Below, piece by piece: positions 1-8,346 of a stretch of DNA of 40,190 nucleotides. The notes below the pieces were generated by a model. The model did not search any database, was not told the origin of the DNA, and worked only from the letters and a program-made list of their open reading frames with translations. The position numbers were made by a program, and so were the translations under genes. The stretch's first letter is position 1; every line of letters begins with the position of its first letter. Source of the DNA: an uncultured Pelagibacteraceae bacterium (GTDB taxonomy: Bacteria > Pseudomonadota > Alphaproteobacteria > Pelagibacterales > Pelagibacteraceae); assembly GCA_902541285.1 (NCBI GenBank), contig CACBQD010000006.1, positions 32,001-72,190 of the forward strand, given 5' to 3'.

Positions 1-993
1 TTTTGTGTATATTTTGTTCATAGGTTAGGAATAATATTTTTAATTATACTTTTGCCTTATATTTTGTTGAAAAACTATAGGTTTCTTTTTTTTGATAACA
101 AAAAAAAATTATTTATTTCACTTATAATAATTATAGTTGCTATAGGATTTCTATTCTTTAAGAAATTGACTTACTCGCAGACTCTATTTAATTTATTTGA
201 TCGATTAGATCTAATAAATGAAATAGTTTACAATTTTATTTTAAATATTAAAAAAATTTCTTTAGTTAATATATATTATTCATCTTTTGGGGTCTCGCTA
301 AATAAAATTATTGAAATTATTATACATAAAAAAGATATTATAAATAACTTGTCATTAAATATATTTTTTTGGACAATGCTTATAGTTTTTTTATCTTTTT
401 TGAGCAAAAAAAAAGATATTTTTCTTTATTTTATTATTTCTTTAATATTTTATTCTTTAGTTATTTATATTGAAAAAATTTATTTTCAAAGACTAAGTTA
501 TTTAGTTTTTGGAAGGTATATGTCAATTCTCTTATTGAGTTATATTTTATATTTTATATTAAAAAACAAAAATATTTATCTATTATATTTTCTACTAATA
601 TTCAATTTATCAATAACTCCTTTAAAAAGTTTAGGTTTTTTCGTGCCTGATAATATTTATTATTCTTATAAAAAAAATAAAAATTATTATGAAAATAGAA
701 ATCAAATTAAGTTATTGAGTAAAAAATATTTTAGCTGTAAAAATATTTTCGCAATTTATGATAAAAATAATTTTCCTAAATATCTTAATGGACATTATTC
801 ACTAGTTTTAAATATTTTTAATTATGAAATGTTTTTTTCAAAGATAAGATTTCAAGATATAGATGAATTAAGGCAAATGAGAAATACAGATTTTTTTAAT
901 TTTTTTGACTGTGTTTTTACTATTAATGCTGAAATAAATGATCTAAGAAAATATAATTTTCGCACAATTAATCCAATGATAATTAGTCTATAA
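1..993 (+). CDS. Multi-pass membrane protein of the polysaccharide island (5' end cut by the window)
   Basis: The reading frame is open from base 1, so the gene begins left of the window; an in-frame TTG at 52 need not be the start. About 330 residues are visible. The first two thirds consist of several long hydrophobic segments rich in Ile, Leu, Phe and Tyr. The last roughly 110 residues are polar and probably lie outside the membrane. This layout (membrane bundle plus C-terminal soluble domain) resembles GT-C glycosyltransferases or polysaccharide polymerases, but I see no diagnostic motif, so the function is unassigned. The stop codon overlaps the end of the opposite-strand wecA-like gene by six bases. 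Base composition is extremely AT-rich, as elsewhere in the island. Confidence 0.6.
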   Translation, partial: FCVYFVHRLGIIFLIILLPYILLKNYRFLFFDNKKKLFISLIIIIVAIGFLFFKKLTYSQTLFNLFDRLDLINEIVYNFILNIKKISLVNIYYSSFGVSLNKIIEIIIHKKDIINNLSLNIFFWTMLIVFLSFLSKKKDIFLYFIISLIFYSLVIYIEKIYFQRLSYLVFGRYMSILLLSYILYFILKNKNIYLLYFLLIFNLSITPLKSLGFFVPDNIYYSYKKNKNYYENRNQIKLLSKKYFSCKNIFAIYDKNNFPKYLNGHYSLVLNIFNYEMFFSKIRFQDIDELRQMRNTDFFNFFDCVFTINAEINDLRKYNFRTINPMIISL

Positions 994-2010
994 TTCCTTA
1001 ATATTATATTTGATACGAATTGATAAATATATAAAAAAATAGATTATAAAAACCAGAATTGAAAAATCATGCAGTTCAAAAAAATTAAAACTATAGCCAT
1101 TAATCAAAAAGAATATTTTTAGAATACAACAAAATAATAAGGTATTTAATTTTCCTACTTTTTTTTCCAATATATTAAAAATAAAATTAAGATCTTTTTT
1201 GAATACACTTTGTTTATTTTTAATTCTAATTATATTTATTGTTAGAAATTCAAAAACATAAAAAGCTAAAAACCAAATAATTATGGCAGGATTTATGTAA
1301 TCAAATACTTGAGTGTAATAGATTGAAAAAGAGGACAAAAGAAACCCAACTCCCAAACTTCCTGAGTCTCCTAAAAATTGTTTTGGAAAAATTCCAAGAT
1401 TAAAAAATAGAAAAACTGATAAAAAACACAAGATTGGAATTAAAGAGTTCCAATCATTTTTTGGAATTAGCGATATCATTCCAAAAAATGATATTATTGC
1501 GAGTAAACTTATTAATCCATCTATGCCATCCATATAATTAGTTGCGTTTATAAGTAGTAGCATGCACATAAATGCAAAAATAAAACCAAAATTTCCTAGA
1601 GTTAAATCATATATTAAAAAACTACCTAAGCTTTGTACGTCAGAGATATTGTAAACAAATATAATAACTGGAATAGCAATCAATGAAAGTTTTGTAACAG
1701 CTCTAAAATTTATAAGATCATCAACAAAACCTATTAAAATTACAACTATTGATAATGAAAAAATCATAAGTATTTCATTAGAATAATTGTAAATACTAAA
1801 TGACAAAATAATTGGCGCAATAATTGCTAATCCACCAATATTAGGAGTTTTAACCAAATGAATTTTTTTTTTATCTGGATAATCAAATAAATTAAATTTT
1901 TGTGAAATTATATTAGTTATATAAAGACTAATAACACTAATTATAATAAAAGTTATTACATTTAAAAATATCATTTCTTTCAAAAATTTTTTTTTAACAA
2001 TTCTCTTCAA
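988..2010 (-). CDS. wecA: Undecaprenyl-phosphate sugar-1-phosphate transferase, WecA/MraY family
   Basis: This is a 340-residue polytopic membrane protein with about ten hydrophobic segments. Family signatures are clear: a PNIGG segment near residues 56-60, an aspartate pair in GFVDD at 94-98, a N-x-MDGIDGL segment around 158-166, and FLGDSGSLG at 212-220. Enzymes of this family move a HexNAc-1-phosphate from a UDP-sugar to undecaprenyl phosphate at the inner membrane, starting O-antigen or similar glycans. It could therefore be the initiating transferase for the glycan encoded here. It is read opposite to both neighbours, meeting the partial membrane gene tail to tail and diverging from the GT4 gene. 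The sugar specificity cannot be read from the sequence, so the symbol is a family label. Confidence 0.82.
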   Translation of the reverse strand: MKRIVKKKFLKEMIFLNVITFIIISVISLYITNIISQKFNLFDYPDKKKIHLVKTPNIGGLAIIAPIILSFSIYNYSNEILMIFSLSIVVILIGFVDDLINFRAVTKLSLIAIPVIIFVYNISDVQSLGSFLIYDLTLGNFGFIFAFMCMLLLINATNYMDGIDGLISLLAIISFFGMISLIPKNDWNSLIPILCFLSVFLFFNLGIFPKQFLGDSGSLGVGFLLSSFSIYYTQVFDYINPAIIIWFLAFYVFEFLTINIIRIKNKQSVFKKDLNFIFNILEKKVGKLNTLLFCCILKIFFLINGYSFNFFELHDFSILVFIIYFFIYLSIRIKYNIKEL

Positions 2011-2019
2011 ATATATTAA

Positions 2020-2047
2020 TTGAATATCAATACATTTACTTTATAAA
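2020..2047 (+). promoter_or_regulatory. Possible sigma-70-type promoter for the GT4 gene
   Basis: In the 76-base divergent gap between the wecA-like gene and the GT4 gene, TTGAAT (2020-2025) and TATAAA (2042-2047) are separated by 16 bases. Transcription would start near 2054, about 33 bases before the GTG start. In DNA this AT-rich, chance matches are common. Confidence 0.35.
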
Positions 2048-2086
2048 ATTATATCTAATTAAAAAACAATATATATAAGCTTAATC

Positions 2087-3343
2087 GTGAAGTACAAAAT
2101 CCTTTTTTTCTCAGAATATTTGGGTGCAGGTGGAGGGGGAATAGCATCTAAAAGAATAATTGATAGTTTTAAAAGACATGAAATCAGAGTTATTTCTTTA
2201 GTAAATGAAAAAAATATTTTTTTTATAATAAAATATTACATTATAAAATTTTATTATAGATTAAAAAGATTTTTTGTGACAGATTCTGACAAATTTAATT
2301 TTAATTCTTTTAATTCTGCAATAGGTGTTTACTCAAAAAAAAACATAAAAACAAAAATTAATGAATTTAAACCTGATATTATAGTAGTTACTTGGATTGA
2401 ATTTTTGATTTCATTAAAGACGTTATATGAGATTAAAGTTGAGAGCGATTCCAATGTAATTTTTGTGTCTATGGATAATCATTTATTAACTGGAGGATGT
2501 AGATACGTTAATGAATGTGAAAATTATCTAAGTGGTTGTAAAAATTGTATTGCATTAAAAGCTAGTTTCCAAAATATAGCAATTGATAATTATTCTTATT
2601 ACAGATCTTACTTTAAGAAGTTAAATCCAAAGTTCATGTTACCATCTGATCATTCAAAAAACTTTTTTAAAAAACTTGAATTAGATTTTAAATTTGTTGA
2701 GTTTGATTTTTGGCCAATCCAGTTTGAAAATTTAACAAAAAATTTTAATAAACAACTTAATTTAAAAATAAAAAAACATAGTGAAAAAAAAATTATTATT
2801 TGTCCAATACAAAAATTTGATGAACCAAGGAAGGGCTGGGAATACTTGTATCAATCGATTATTGATTTTCAAAATCAATTATCAGAAAAAGAAATTAAGA
2901 TTAAATTTATTTTTATTGGAAACTTAAAAAATAAACATATCAACTCTTTTAAAAATTTTAAGATGTCTTATAAATATTTTAACTATTTAAGAAGATCTGA
3001 TCTAGAAAAATTATATTCAGAGTCAGATTTTGGTGTAATACCATCAATTCAAGAGTGGGCTTCAATTTCAACAAATGAAATGATGACATTTGGTTTGCCA
3101 GTCATTAATTTCATGACAGGCTCATCTAAAAATATCATAGTAGATGGTAAGAATGGATTTATTGTTAACTTAAAAAATATTTACGATTTATCAAATAAAT
3201 TAAAAGAAATAAATAATATGAGCAAAGAAGAGATGTTTGCAATGAAGAGTTTTACTCATAATTATGCGCTTCAAAATTTTAGAAGCGAAAATTTTGAAAA
3301 AAAATTAATAAATCTCCATGAAATAACGAGAAGTTTAAATTAG
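2087..3343 (+). CDS. Glycosyltransferase, GT4-like (GT-B fold)
   Basis: This is a 418-residue protein with a GTG start. The N-terminus has a strand and Gly-rich loop (GAGGGG at 13-18) typical of the first Rossmann domain of GT-B enzymes. The C-terminal half has the GT4-like acidic pair (E323 in an IQEW segment and E331 in STNEMM), followed by FGLPVI and a DGKNGF segment, the usual nucleotide-sugar binding region. A four-cysteine cluster (C138, C144, C151, C154) follows a TGG motif and is seen in a subgroup of colanic-acid/WcaC-like GT4 enzymes. It probably adds one sugar to the lipid-linked glycan on the cytoplasmic side. Donor and acceptor are unknown. It is followed by a possible terminator and then a GT2 gene on the same strand. 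Confidence 0.8.
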   Translation: MKYKILFFSEYLGAGGGGIASKRIIDSFKRHEIRVISLVNEKNIFFIIKYYIIKFYYRLKRFFVTDSDKFNFNSFNSAIGVYSKKNIKTKINEFKPDIIVVTWIEFLISLKTLYEIKVESDSNVIFVSMDNHLLTGGCRYVNECENYLSGCKNCIALKASFQNIAIDNYSYYRSYFKKLNPKFMLPSDHSKNFFKKLELDFKFVEFDFWPIQFENLTKNFNKQLNLKIKKHSEKKIIICPIQKFDEPRKGWEYLYQSIIDFQNQLSEKEIKIKFIFIGNLKNKHINSFKNFKMSYKYFNYLRRSDLEKLYSESDFGVIPSIQEWASISTNEMMTFGLPVINFMTGSSKNIIVDGKNGFIVNLKNIYDLSNKLKEINNMSKEEMFAMKSFTHNYALQNFRSENFEKKLINLHEITRSLN

Positions 3344-3377
3344 ATAATTTTTTTATGATTTTAGTAATATATTTAAT

Positions 3378-3406
3378 AAAAAATATCAAAAAAATAGATA
3401 TTTTTT
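3378..3406 (+). terminator. AT-rich hairpin after the GT4 gene, possible weak terminator
   Basis: A perfect 10-base inverted repeat (3378-3387 with 3397-3406) encloses a 9-base loop, and its right arm ends in a run of six T. It lies 35 bases after the GT4 stop codon. The stem has only two G:C pairs counting both strands, so it is weak, and it could be chance in this composition. Confidence 0.35.
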
Positions 3407-3418
3407 AATTTAATAAAA

Positions 3419-4174
3419 ATGGAAATTAAATTTACTATAATAACTGTAGTTAAAAATGATGAAAAAGGAATATCTAAAACTATCAAAAGTGTCTTAAATC
3501 AAAGTTTTAAAAATTTTGAGTATATTATTGTTGATGGATATTCGACTGATAACACTTTAATAAATATAAAAAAAATCAGGCATAAAAAAAAATTCAAATT
3601 TATTCAAAGAAAAGATATCAGTTATTACGATAGTTTAAATTTTGCTATTAAAATTAGCAAAGGCAAATATATTGGAATATTAAATAGCGGCGATATTTTT
3701 GCAAGTAATAATATTTTAAGTAGAATAAATAGAAATATTTTTAATAGAACAAAAATATTTTACAATAATTTTGTTTTTAAAAAAAATAGAGATGTTGTTA
3801 GAATTTGGAAACATAAAATCACTCAAATTACTAGTTTAAATTTGTTTAAAATACCCCATTCTACACTTTTCTTAAGTCAGGAAGTTTATAAAAAAATTGG
3901 ATTATATAACTTAAGTTATAAAATTTCCTCGGATTTAGATTTTATCATAAGATTAAGTAAAAATTATAATGAAATAAAACATTTAAATTTCAATAGTATT
4001 TCAATGGAATTTGGAGGGCTTAGTACAAGTTATAAAAACCTAAAATTGAAGTTAAAAGAAGATTTCAAAATTTTAATATATTATTATAAGCTTAATTTCA
4101 TTTTCTTTTATTTTTTTAAAATATATTTTAAATTAATCGATTTTAAACTTATAAATTTAGTTAAGGTTAGATAA
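3419..4174 (+). CDS. Glycosyltransferase family 2 (GT-A fold)
   Basis: This is a 251-residue protein. The N-terminal GT-A domain starts with a TIITVVKND strand, then a VDGYSTDNT motif at 38-46. A metal-binding DxD-equivalent NSGD lies at 89-92 after the KGKYIGILNS strand. This pattern matches the WcaA/WcaE-like GT2 subgroup. The C-terminus is hydrophobic and basic, with a Phe/Tyr-rich stretch that probably attaches to the inner membrane. It sits six bases before the carbamoyltransferase on the same strand, so the two are probably co-transcribed. The transferred sugar cannot be deduced. Confidence 0.82.
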   Translation: MEIKFTIITVVKNDEKGISKTIKSVLNQSFKNFEYIIVDGYSTDNTLINIKKIRHKKKFKFIQRKDISYYDSLNFAIKISKGKYIGILNSGDIFASNNILSRINRNIFNRTKIFYNNFVFKKNRDVVRIWKHKITQITSLNLFKIPHSTLFLSQEVYKKIGLYNLSYKISSDLDFIIRLSKNYNEIKHLNFNSISMEFGGLSTSYKNLKLKLKEDFKILIYYYKLNFIFFYFFKIYFKLIDFKLINLVKVR

Positions 4175-4180
4175 AAAATA

Positions 4181-5911
4181 GTGCTTATTCTAGGTTTAAA
4201 TTTATTTCATGCTGACAGTTCAGCTGCATTAATTAGAGATGGACAAATAATATCTTGTTCAGAAGAAGAAAGATTTAATAGAATTAAACACTATTCAGGT
4301 TTCCCTTTAGAAACCATAGATAAAATATTAACTAACTCAAAAATCAAAATAGAAGATATTGATTATGTAACGACTAATAAATCAACCATTTATAATTTTT
4401 CTGAAAAATTAAAATTTAACTTGTTTAATTTTAGATTTAATTCACTCATCGGATATTTAAAAGATAAAAAATTAAGGAATACAGATATAATAAAAGAATT
4501 AAGAAAATTTGGAGAATTAAAAAAATTAAAAAAAATTATTGATATTCCTCATCATCTCTCACATATCTCATATTCATATTTTTTATCTGGTTTTAAAGAT
4601 TCTATGGGATTAACGATTGATGGATCAGGAGATTTTTCTACATCTGAAAGTTATAAAATAAATTCTGGAAATATTCATCTTATAGATAAAATAGTATTTC
4701 CAAATTCTCTAGGAATTTTTTACCAAGCTTTTACTCAGTACTTAGGTTTTAGAAGATATGGTGACGAATATAAAGTTATGTCACTCTCTAGTTACGGTAA
4801 ACCAAAATATGAAAAACAAATTCAAGAAATGCTAATAATTGATAAAAAATTTAATTTTAAATTAAATCTCAAATTTTTTAAACATCACAAAATTGGTTTT
4901 AATTTATTCAATGAGACAGGTTATCCAATATTTAATGACTTATTTACAAAAGAAATTGAAAAAAAACTCAACATCCCAACAAGGTACAAGAACGAAGATT
5001 TGAAGGATGAGCATGCAGATATTGCGGCCTCAGCTCAAAATGTTTTTGAAAAAATTATTTTTAATAAAATCAATTATCTTCATAAAGAAACAAAAATTGA
5101 CAAAGCCTGTTTTTCTGGAGGATGCTTTTTTAATTCTAAAATGGCAGGAAAAATAAAATATAATACGGCATTAAAAGATATATATATTGGTTCTAACCCA
5201 GGAGATGCTGGTGGAGCTGTAGGATCAGCATTATATTTATCAAATAAATTAGAAAATAATCTAAAACTTATAGATAGAGATAAAATTTCCTATAGTTTTA
5301 TTTATGATGAATTAGAAGAAAATAAATCTTTTAATAAATTTCAAAATAAAATTGAAATAAAAAAATTTAAAAATAATGAAGAATTAGTTGATTCAGCAAG
5401 TGATATTTTAAAATTAAATAAAATTATTTCTTGGTTTCAATCTAGTTCTGAATGGGGTCCTAGGGCTTTAGGTTACAGATCAATTTTAGCAAATCCGACA
5501 AATAAAAATGTTATTGATGAAATAAATTTAGTCTTAAAAAAAAGAGAAAATTTTAGACCTTTCGCTCCATCAATATGCGAGGATGATTATAATAAATATT
5601 TTGAAGAAAATTATGATTGTTCATATATGAATTATGTAGTCAAAGTCAAAGATCATATTAAAAGTAAAATACCAGCTGTTGTCCATATAGATGGGACAAG
5701 TCGAGCACATTCTGTTTTTAAAAAAGACAATGAGATTTTTTATAATTTGTTAAAATCTTTCAAAAACAAAACAGGAATTTATTGTTTACTCAATACATCA
5801 TTCAATATTGATGAACCAATTTGTGAGTCAATAGATGACGCACTTAAAACTTTTATAAAATCAAATTTGAAATATTTATTCTTGAATAAAAACTTAATTA
5901 CAAAAAAATAA
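4181..5911 (+). CDS. Carbamoyltransferase of the NodU/CmcH family
   Basis: This is a 576-residue protein with a GTG start, near full length for the family. The N-terminal Kae1/YgjD-like ATPase domain begins GLNLFHADSSAAL (H10, D12), has an acidic EEERFNRIKH block at 28-37, and a metal-site HHLSH motif at 124-128. The C-terminal NodU domain has the segment EWGPRALGYRSI, a RENFRPFAPS block and a late LNTSFN motif. Members transfer a carbamoyl group from carbamoyl phosphate, through an adenylated intermediate, to a sugar hydroxyl (as in Nod factors) or to an antibiotic. In this island a carbamoylated cell-surface sugar is the likely product. The HypF role in hydrogenase maturation is unlikely, since no hydrogenase genes are nearby. 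Confidence 0.9.
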   Translation: MLILGLNLFHADSSAALIRDGQIISCSEEERFNRIKHYSGFPLETIDKILTNSKIKIEDIDYVTTNKSTIYNFSEKLKFNLFNFRFNSLIGYLKDKKLRNTDIIKELRKFGELKKLKKIIDIPHHLSHISYSYFLSGFKDSMGLTIDGSGDFSTSESYKINSGNIHLIDKIVFPNSLGIFYQAFTQYLGFRRYGDEYKVMSLSSYGKPKYEKQIQEMLIIDKKFNFKLNLKFFKHHKIGFNLFNETGYPIFNDLFTKEIEKKLNIPTRYKNEDLKDEHADIAASAQNVFEKIIFNKINYLHKETKIDKACFSGGCFFNSKMAGKIKYNTALKDIYIGSNPGDAGGAVGSALYLSNKLENNLKLIDRDKISYSFIYDELEENKSFNKFQNKIEIKKFKNNEELVDSASDILKLNKIISWFQSSSEWGPRALGYRSILANPTNKNVIDEINLVLKKRENFRPFAPSICEDDYNKYFEENYDCSYMNYVVKVKDHIKSKIPAVVHIDGTSRAHSVFKKDNEIFYNLLKSFKNKTGIYCLLNTSFNIDEPICESIDDALKTFIKSNLKYLFLNKNLITKK

Positions 5912-5937
5912 TGTATTTTAATAATTATATTAGAAAC

Positions 5938-7593
5938 TTATTTTATTACTAAAAAAGAATATCCGAAAAAATCTTCATATTTTATCGATTTATCTAATGA
6001 ATAGTTTGTACATGGTGCTTTAGAATACATGCACAAACCATCACCTGAAACTGGTTGAAAATATTCAAACTTATTATCTATTTTTGAGCTTTTATAATTA
6101 TTTATTATACCATCCTCATTTAGAGTATAAATATTTGGCCATCTATTATTTTGATTGTTATTGTAAAGTTTTTGTATTTGTTTAAGTGAAAAAAATAATA
6201 TTGAAACAAAAAATATCAAAGAAAATAAACCAACCTTTTTTGAAAATTTAATATTTTTTACAAATAAAATAAAAATTAATGCTATTAAAGTTATCAAAAA
6301 TGAATATCCATAGCGATAGATTGGAAAGATTAAGAAAAATGAAAGAACACCTATGAAACTAGTAATTATTGATAAATAAATTCTTTTATCTAATTCATTA
6401 CACTTTTTGTAACCGACATACAAAAAACTCCTTATGTAAAAAGTTAATATTGTTAAAATTATAATATATGGAACAATTATTTTTAATATGTATTTTAAGT
6501 GTTTATTACTCCAAGCATATATCCAATTAAAATTCTTATTAAAACTAGACATATTTATATTTTTATTTTTTCTATCTGGCCATCCTTTAGACCATGCCTG
6601 ACTTTCGTTATAAACGTTAATTATTTGCTCATTATTTGTCCAAGAAAAACTTTCAACACAAGTTATTTTTGCAGGAAATATTAAGCATCCTGATATAATT
6701 AAATTTTTGATAAGCCAAAATAATAAAAATACTGATGGAAATGAAAAAAATAATCTCACCACATCTTTTGATAATAATTTTTTCTTTATAAAAAAAATAA
6801 TACCAGGAATAATAAATACTAACCCTAAAGTAGTTTTGTTAATAAAAATAAATACAGAGATTAAAAAAACTTTATTTAAATTAATGCTTTCGAATTTATT
6901 TTTTAAAATATAAGAAATTAAATAAAAAAATGTTAAATGAGGAACTGCATCATTACCAAAGCTGCTATATCTCGTTATTTTATATGAAATATAAATTATT
7001 ATAAATAATGAAAAAATATAACTTACATTAATTTTATCTTTTTTTCTTATAACTTTAAATAAATCTTGTAGGAAATAAATATAAAAAAAAGAAACTATGC
7101 TTGCTAGAGGTATACTAATACCATTTTCTCTAAATAAATAGTTGTTATTAATTGCAGAAGCGTATTGTAATATGGATGTATGTCCAAATCTAAAATGAAT
7201 ATTACTTATTCCAAATATAATTTTGCTTTCATTCAGTATTGATACATAAGGTAAGTGGTATAAACCTGCATCTGGCCTATTAACATTACTAAATATTATT
7301 AATGAAGAAGTTACTATGGTTGATAGAATTAAAAATAATAAGTCAATTTTTTTTAATTTTAATTTAGATTTGATAATGAATAAAATAAAAATTCCTAAAT
7401 AAATTAAGCTGTTAATCAATGGATTAAGTTTTGTAAAAAAATTGAAGAAAAGTGCCGTAAAAGAAATGACAATAAATCCAAGGAAATAAATATAAAATTG
7501 ATTATAACAGCTTGTACTATTTTCTGTTATAAATAGTCTTCCACTACAATAATAAAGAAGGTTTGTTAATAGTGAAAAAAATAGTATATCCAT
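5938..7593 (-). CDS. Large multi-pass membrane protein, possible GT-C-type transferase
   Basis: This is a 551-residue protein with about a dozen hydrophobic segments spread over roughly residues 1-470, then a soluble C-terminal tail of about 80 residues containing several Cys. Early in the sequence, a loop between membrane helices carries NRPDAGLYHLPY followed by an RFGHTSILQYA segment. Such conserved Asp/Tyr/His loops occur in GT39-like and related polysaccharide membrane proteins (I recall an 'LIC_10190'-type family with a similar loop, but cannot verify it here). The gene is on the strand opposite its neighbours. Its start codon is only three bases from the divergent GT2 start. A flippase or polymerase role is less likely but not excluded. 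Confidence 0.6.
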   Translation of the reverse strand: MDILFFSLLTNLLYYCSGRLFITENSTSCYNQFYIYFLGFIVISFTALFFNFFTKLNPLINSLIYLGIFILFIIKSKLKLKKIDLLFLILSTIVTSSLIIFSNVNRPDAGLYHLPYVSILNESKIIFGISNIHFRFGHTSILQYASAINNNYLFRENGISIPLASIVSFFYIYFLQDLFKVIRKKDKINVSYIFSLFIIIYISYKITRYSSFGNDAVPHLTFFYLISYILKNKFESINLNKVFLISVFIFINKTTLGLVFIIPGIIFFIKKKLLSKDVVRLFFSFPSVFLLFWLIKNLIISGCLIFPAKITCVESFSWTNNEQIINVYNESQAWSKGWPDRKNKNINMSSFNKNFNWIYAWSNKHLKYILKIIVPYIIILTILTFYIRSFLYVGYKKCNELDKRIYLSIITSFIGVLSFFLIFPIYRYGYSFLITLIALIFILFVKNIKFSKKVGLFSLIFFVSILFFSLKQIQKLYNNNQNNRWPNIYTLNEDGIINNYKSSKIDNKFEYFQPVSGDGLCMYSKAPCTNYSLDKSIKYEDFFGYSFLVIK

Positions 7594-7596
7594 TAT

Positions 7597-8304
7597 GTGA
7601 AAAAAATTGATGTAAAACTATCGATAATTATACCCGTATACAACGAAAAAAACACAATAAATAAGATATTAAATAAAATCCTTAAACTTAAAGATATAAA
7701 AAAACAAATTATTGTAGTTGATGATGGATCAAGAGACGGAACTAGTGAAGTACTAAAAAAATATAAAAATAAAATTGATAATTTAATCCAACATAAAAAA
7801 AATAAAGGTAAAGGAGCAGCAATAAAAACAGCTCAAAAAATTGTTACTGGAAATGTAGTTATAATTCAAGATGCAGATCTTGAATATGATCCTGTTGATT
7901 ACAAGAAACTTTTGAAATTAATTTGCTTAGGTCATAAAGTTGTATACGGATCCAGAGTTCTTGGAAAAAATAGATATTTATTGACTAATTTTTCATCTTT
8001 TATGAGAATATTTTATAATCATGTGTTAACTATTTTGTCAAATATTCTAAACAACCAAAATTTATCAGATGCTCATACCTGTTACAAAATGTTCAAAAGT
8101 AATGTTTTTAAAAATATTAAGTTAAAAGAAAACGACTTTAGCTTTTGCCCAGAAATTACAACTAAAATTGGACTAAAAAAAATTGAAATAATTGAAGTAC
8201 CAATAAAGTATTCTGGTAGAACTTACCAAGAAGGAAAAAAAATTACTTATCTTGATGGATTTAAAGCAATTAAATCTCTTTTTAAATATAGATTTTTTTA
8301 TTAA
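7597..8304 (+). CDS. Glycosyltransferase family 2, dolichyl-phosphate-mannose-synthase-like
   Basis: This is a 235-residue protein. The GTG start is forced: the frame closes with TAG at 7582-7584 and no ATG follows before the conserved core. Motifs are SIIIPVYNE (9-17), VDDGSRDGT (41-49), the KNKGKGAAI segment (68-76) and DADLEYDP (92-99). These mark the DPM1/ArnC-like GT2 group that usually loads a sugar from a nucleotide donor onto a polyprenyl phosphate. Such a lipid-linked sugar would be a natural donor for a GT-C membrane transferase, and the adjacent 551-residue membrane protein is a candidate partner. That pairing is inferred from position only. No Shine-Dalgarno sequence is visible upstream. 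Confidence 0.85.
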   Translation: MKKIDVKLSIIIPVYNEKNTINKILNKILKLKDIKKQIIVVDDGSRDGTSEVLKKYKNKIDNLIQHKKNKGKGAAIKTAQKIVTGNVVIIQDADLEYDPVDYKKLLKLICLGHKVVYGSRVLGKNRYLLTNFSSFMRIFYNHVLTILSNILNNQNLSDAHTCYKMFKSNVFKNIKLKENDFSFCPEITTKIGLKKIEIIEVPIKYSGRTYQEGKKITYLDGFKAIKSLFKYRFFY

Positions 8305-8346
8305 TTAATCTATTAGTATATCACTTATAAACATTTAATTTAAAGC

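Noticed and set aside
6499..6913. Small plus-strand open frames inside the 551-residue membrane gene
   Set aside because: Low-complexity AT-rich sequence opposite a clear gene; no start signal or motif.
7591..7599. A short near-palindrome CATTATGTG as a regulator site
   Set aside because: It is just the two divergent start codons and three bases; no repeat elsewhere supports an operator.
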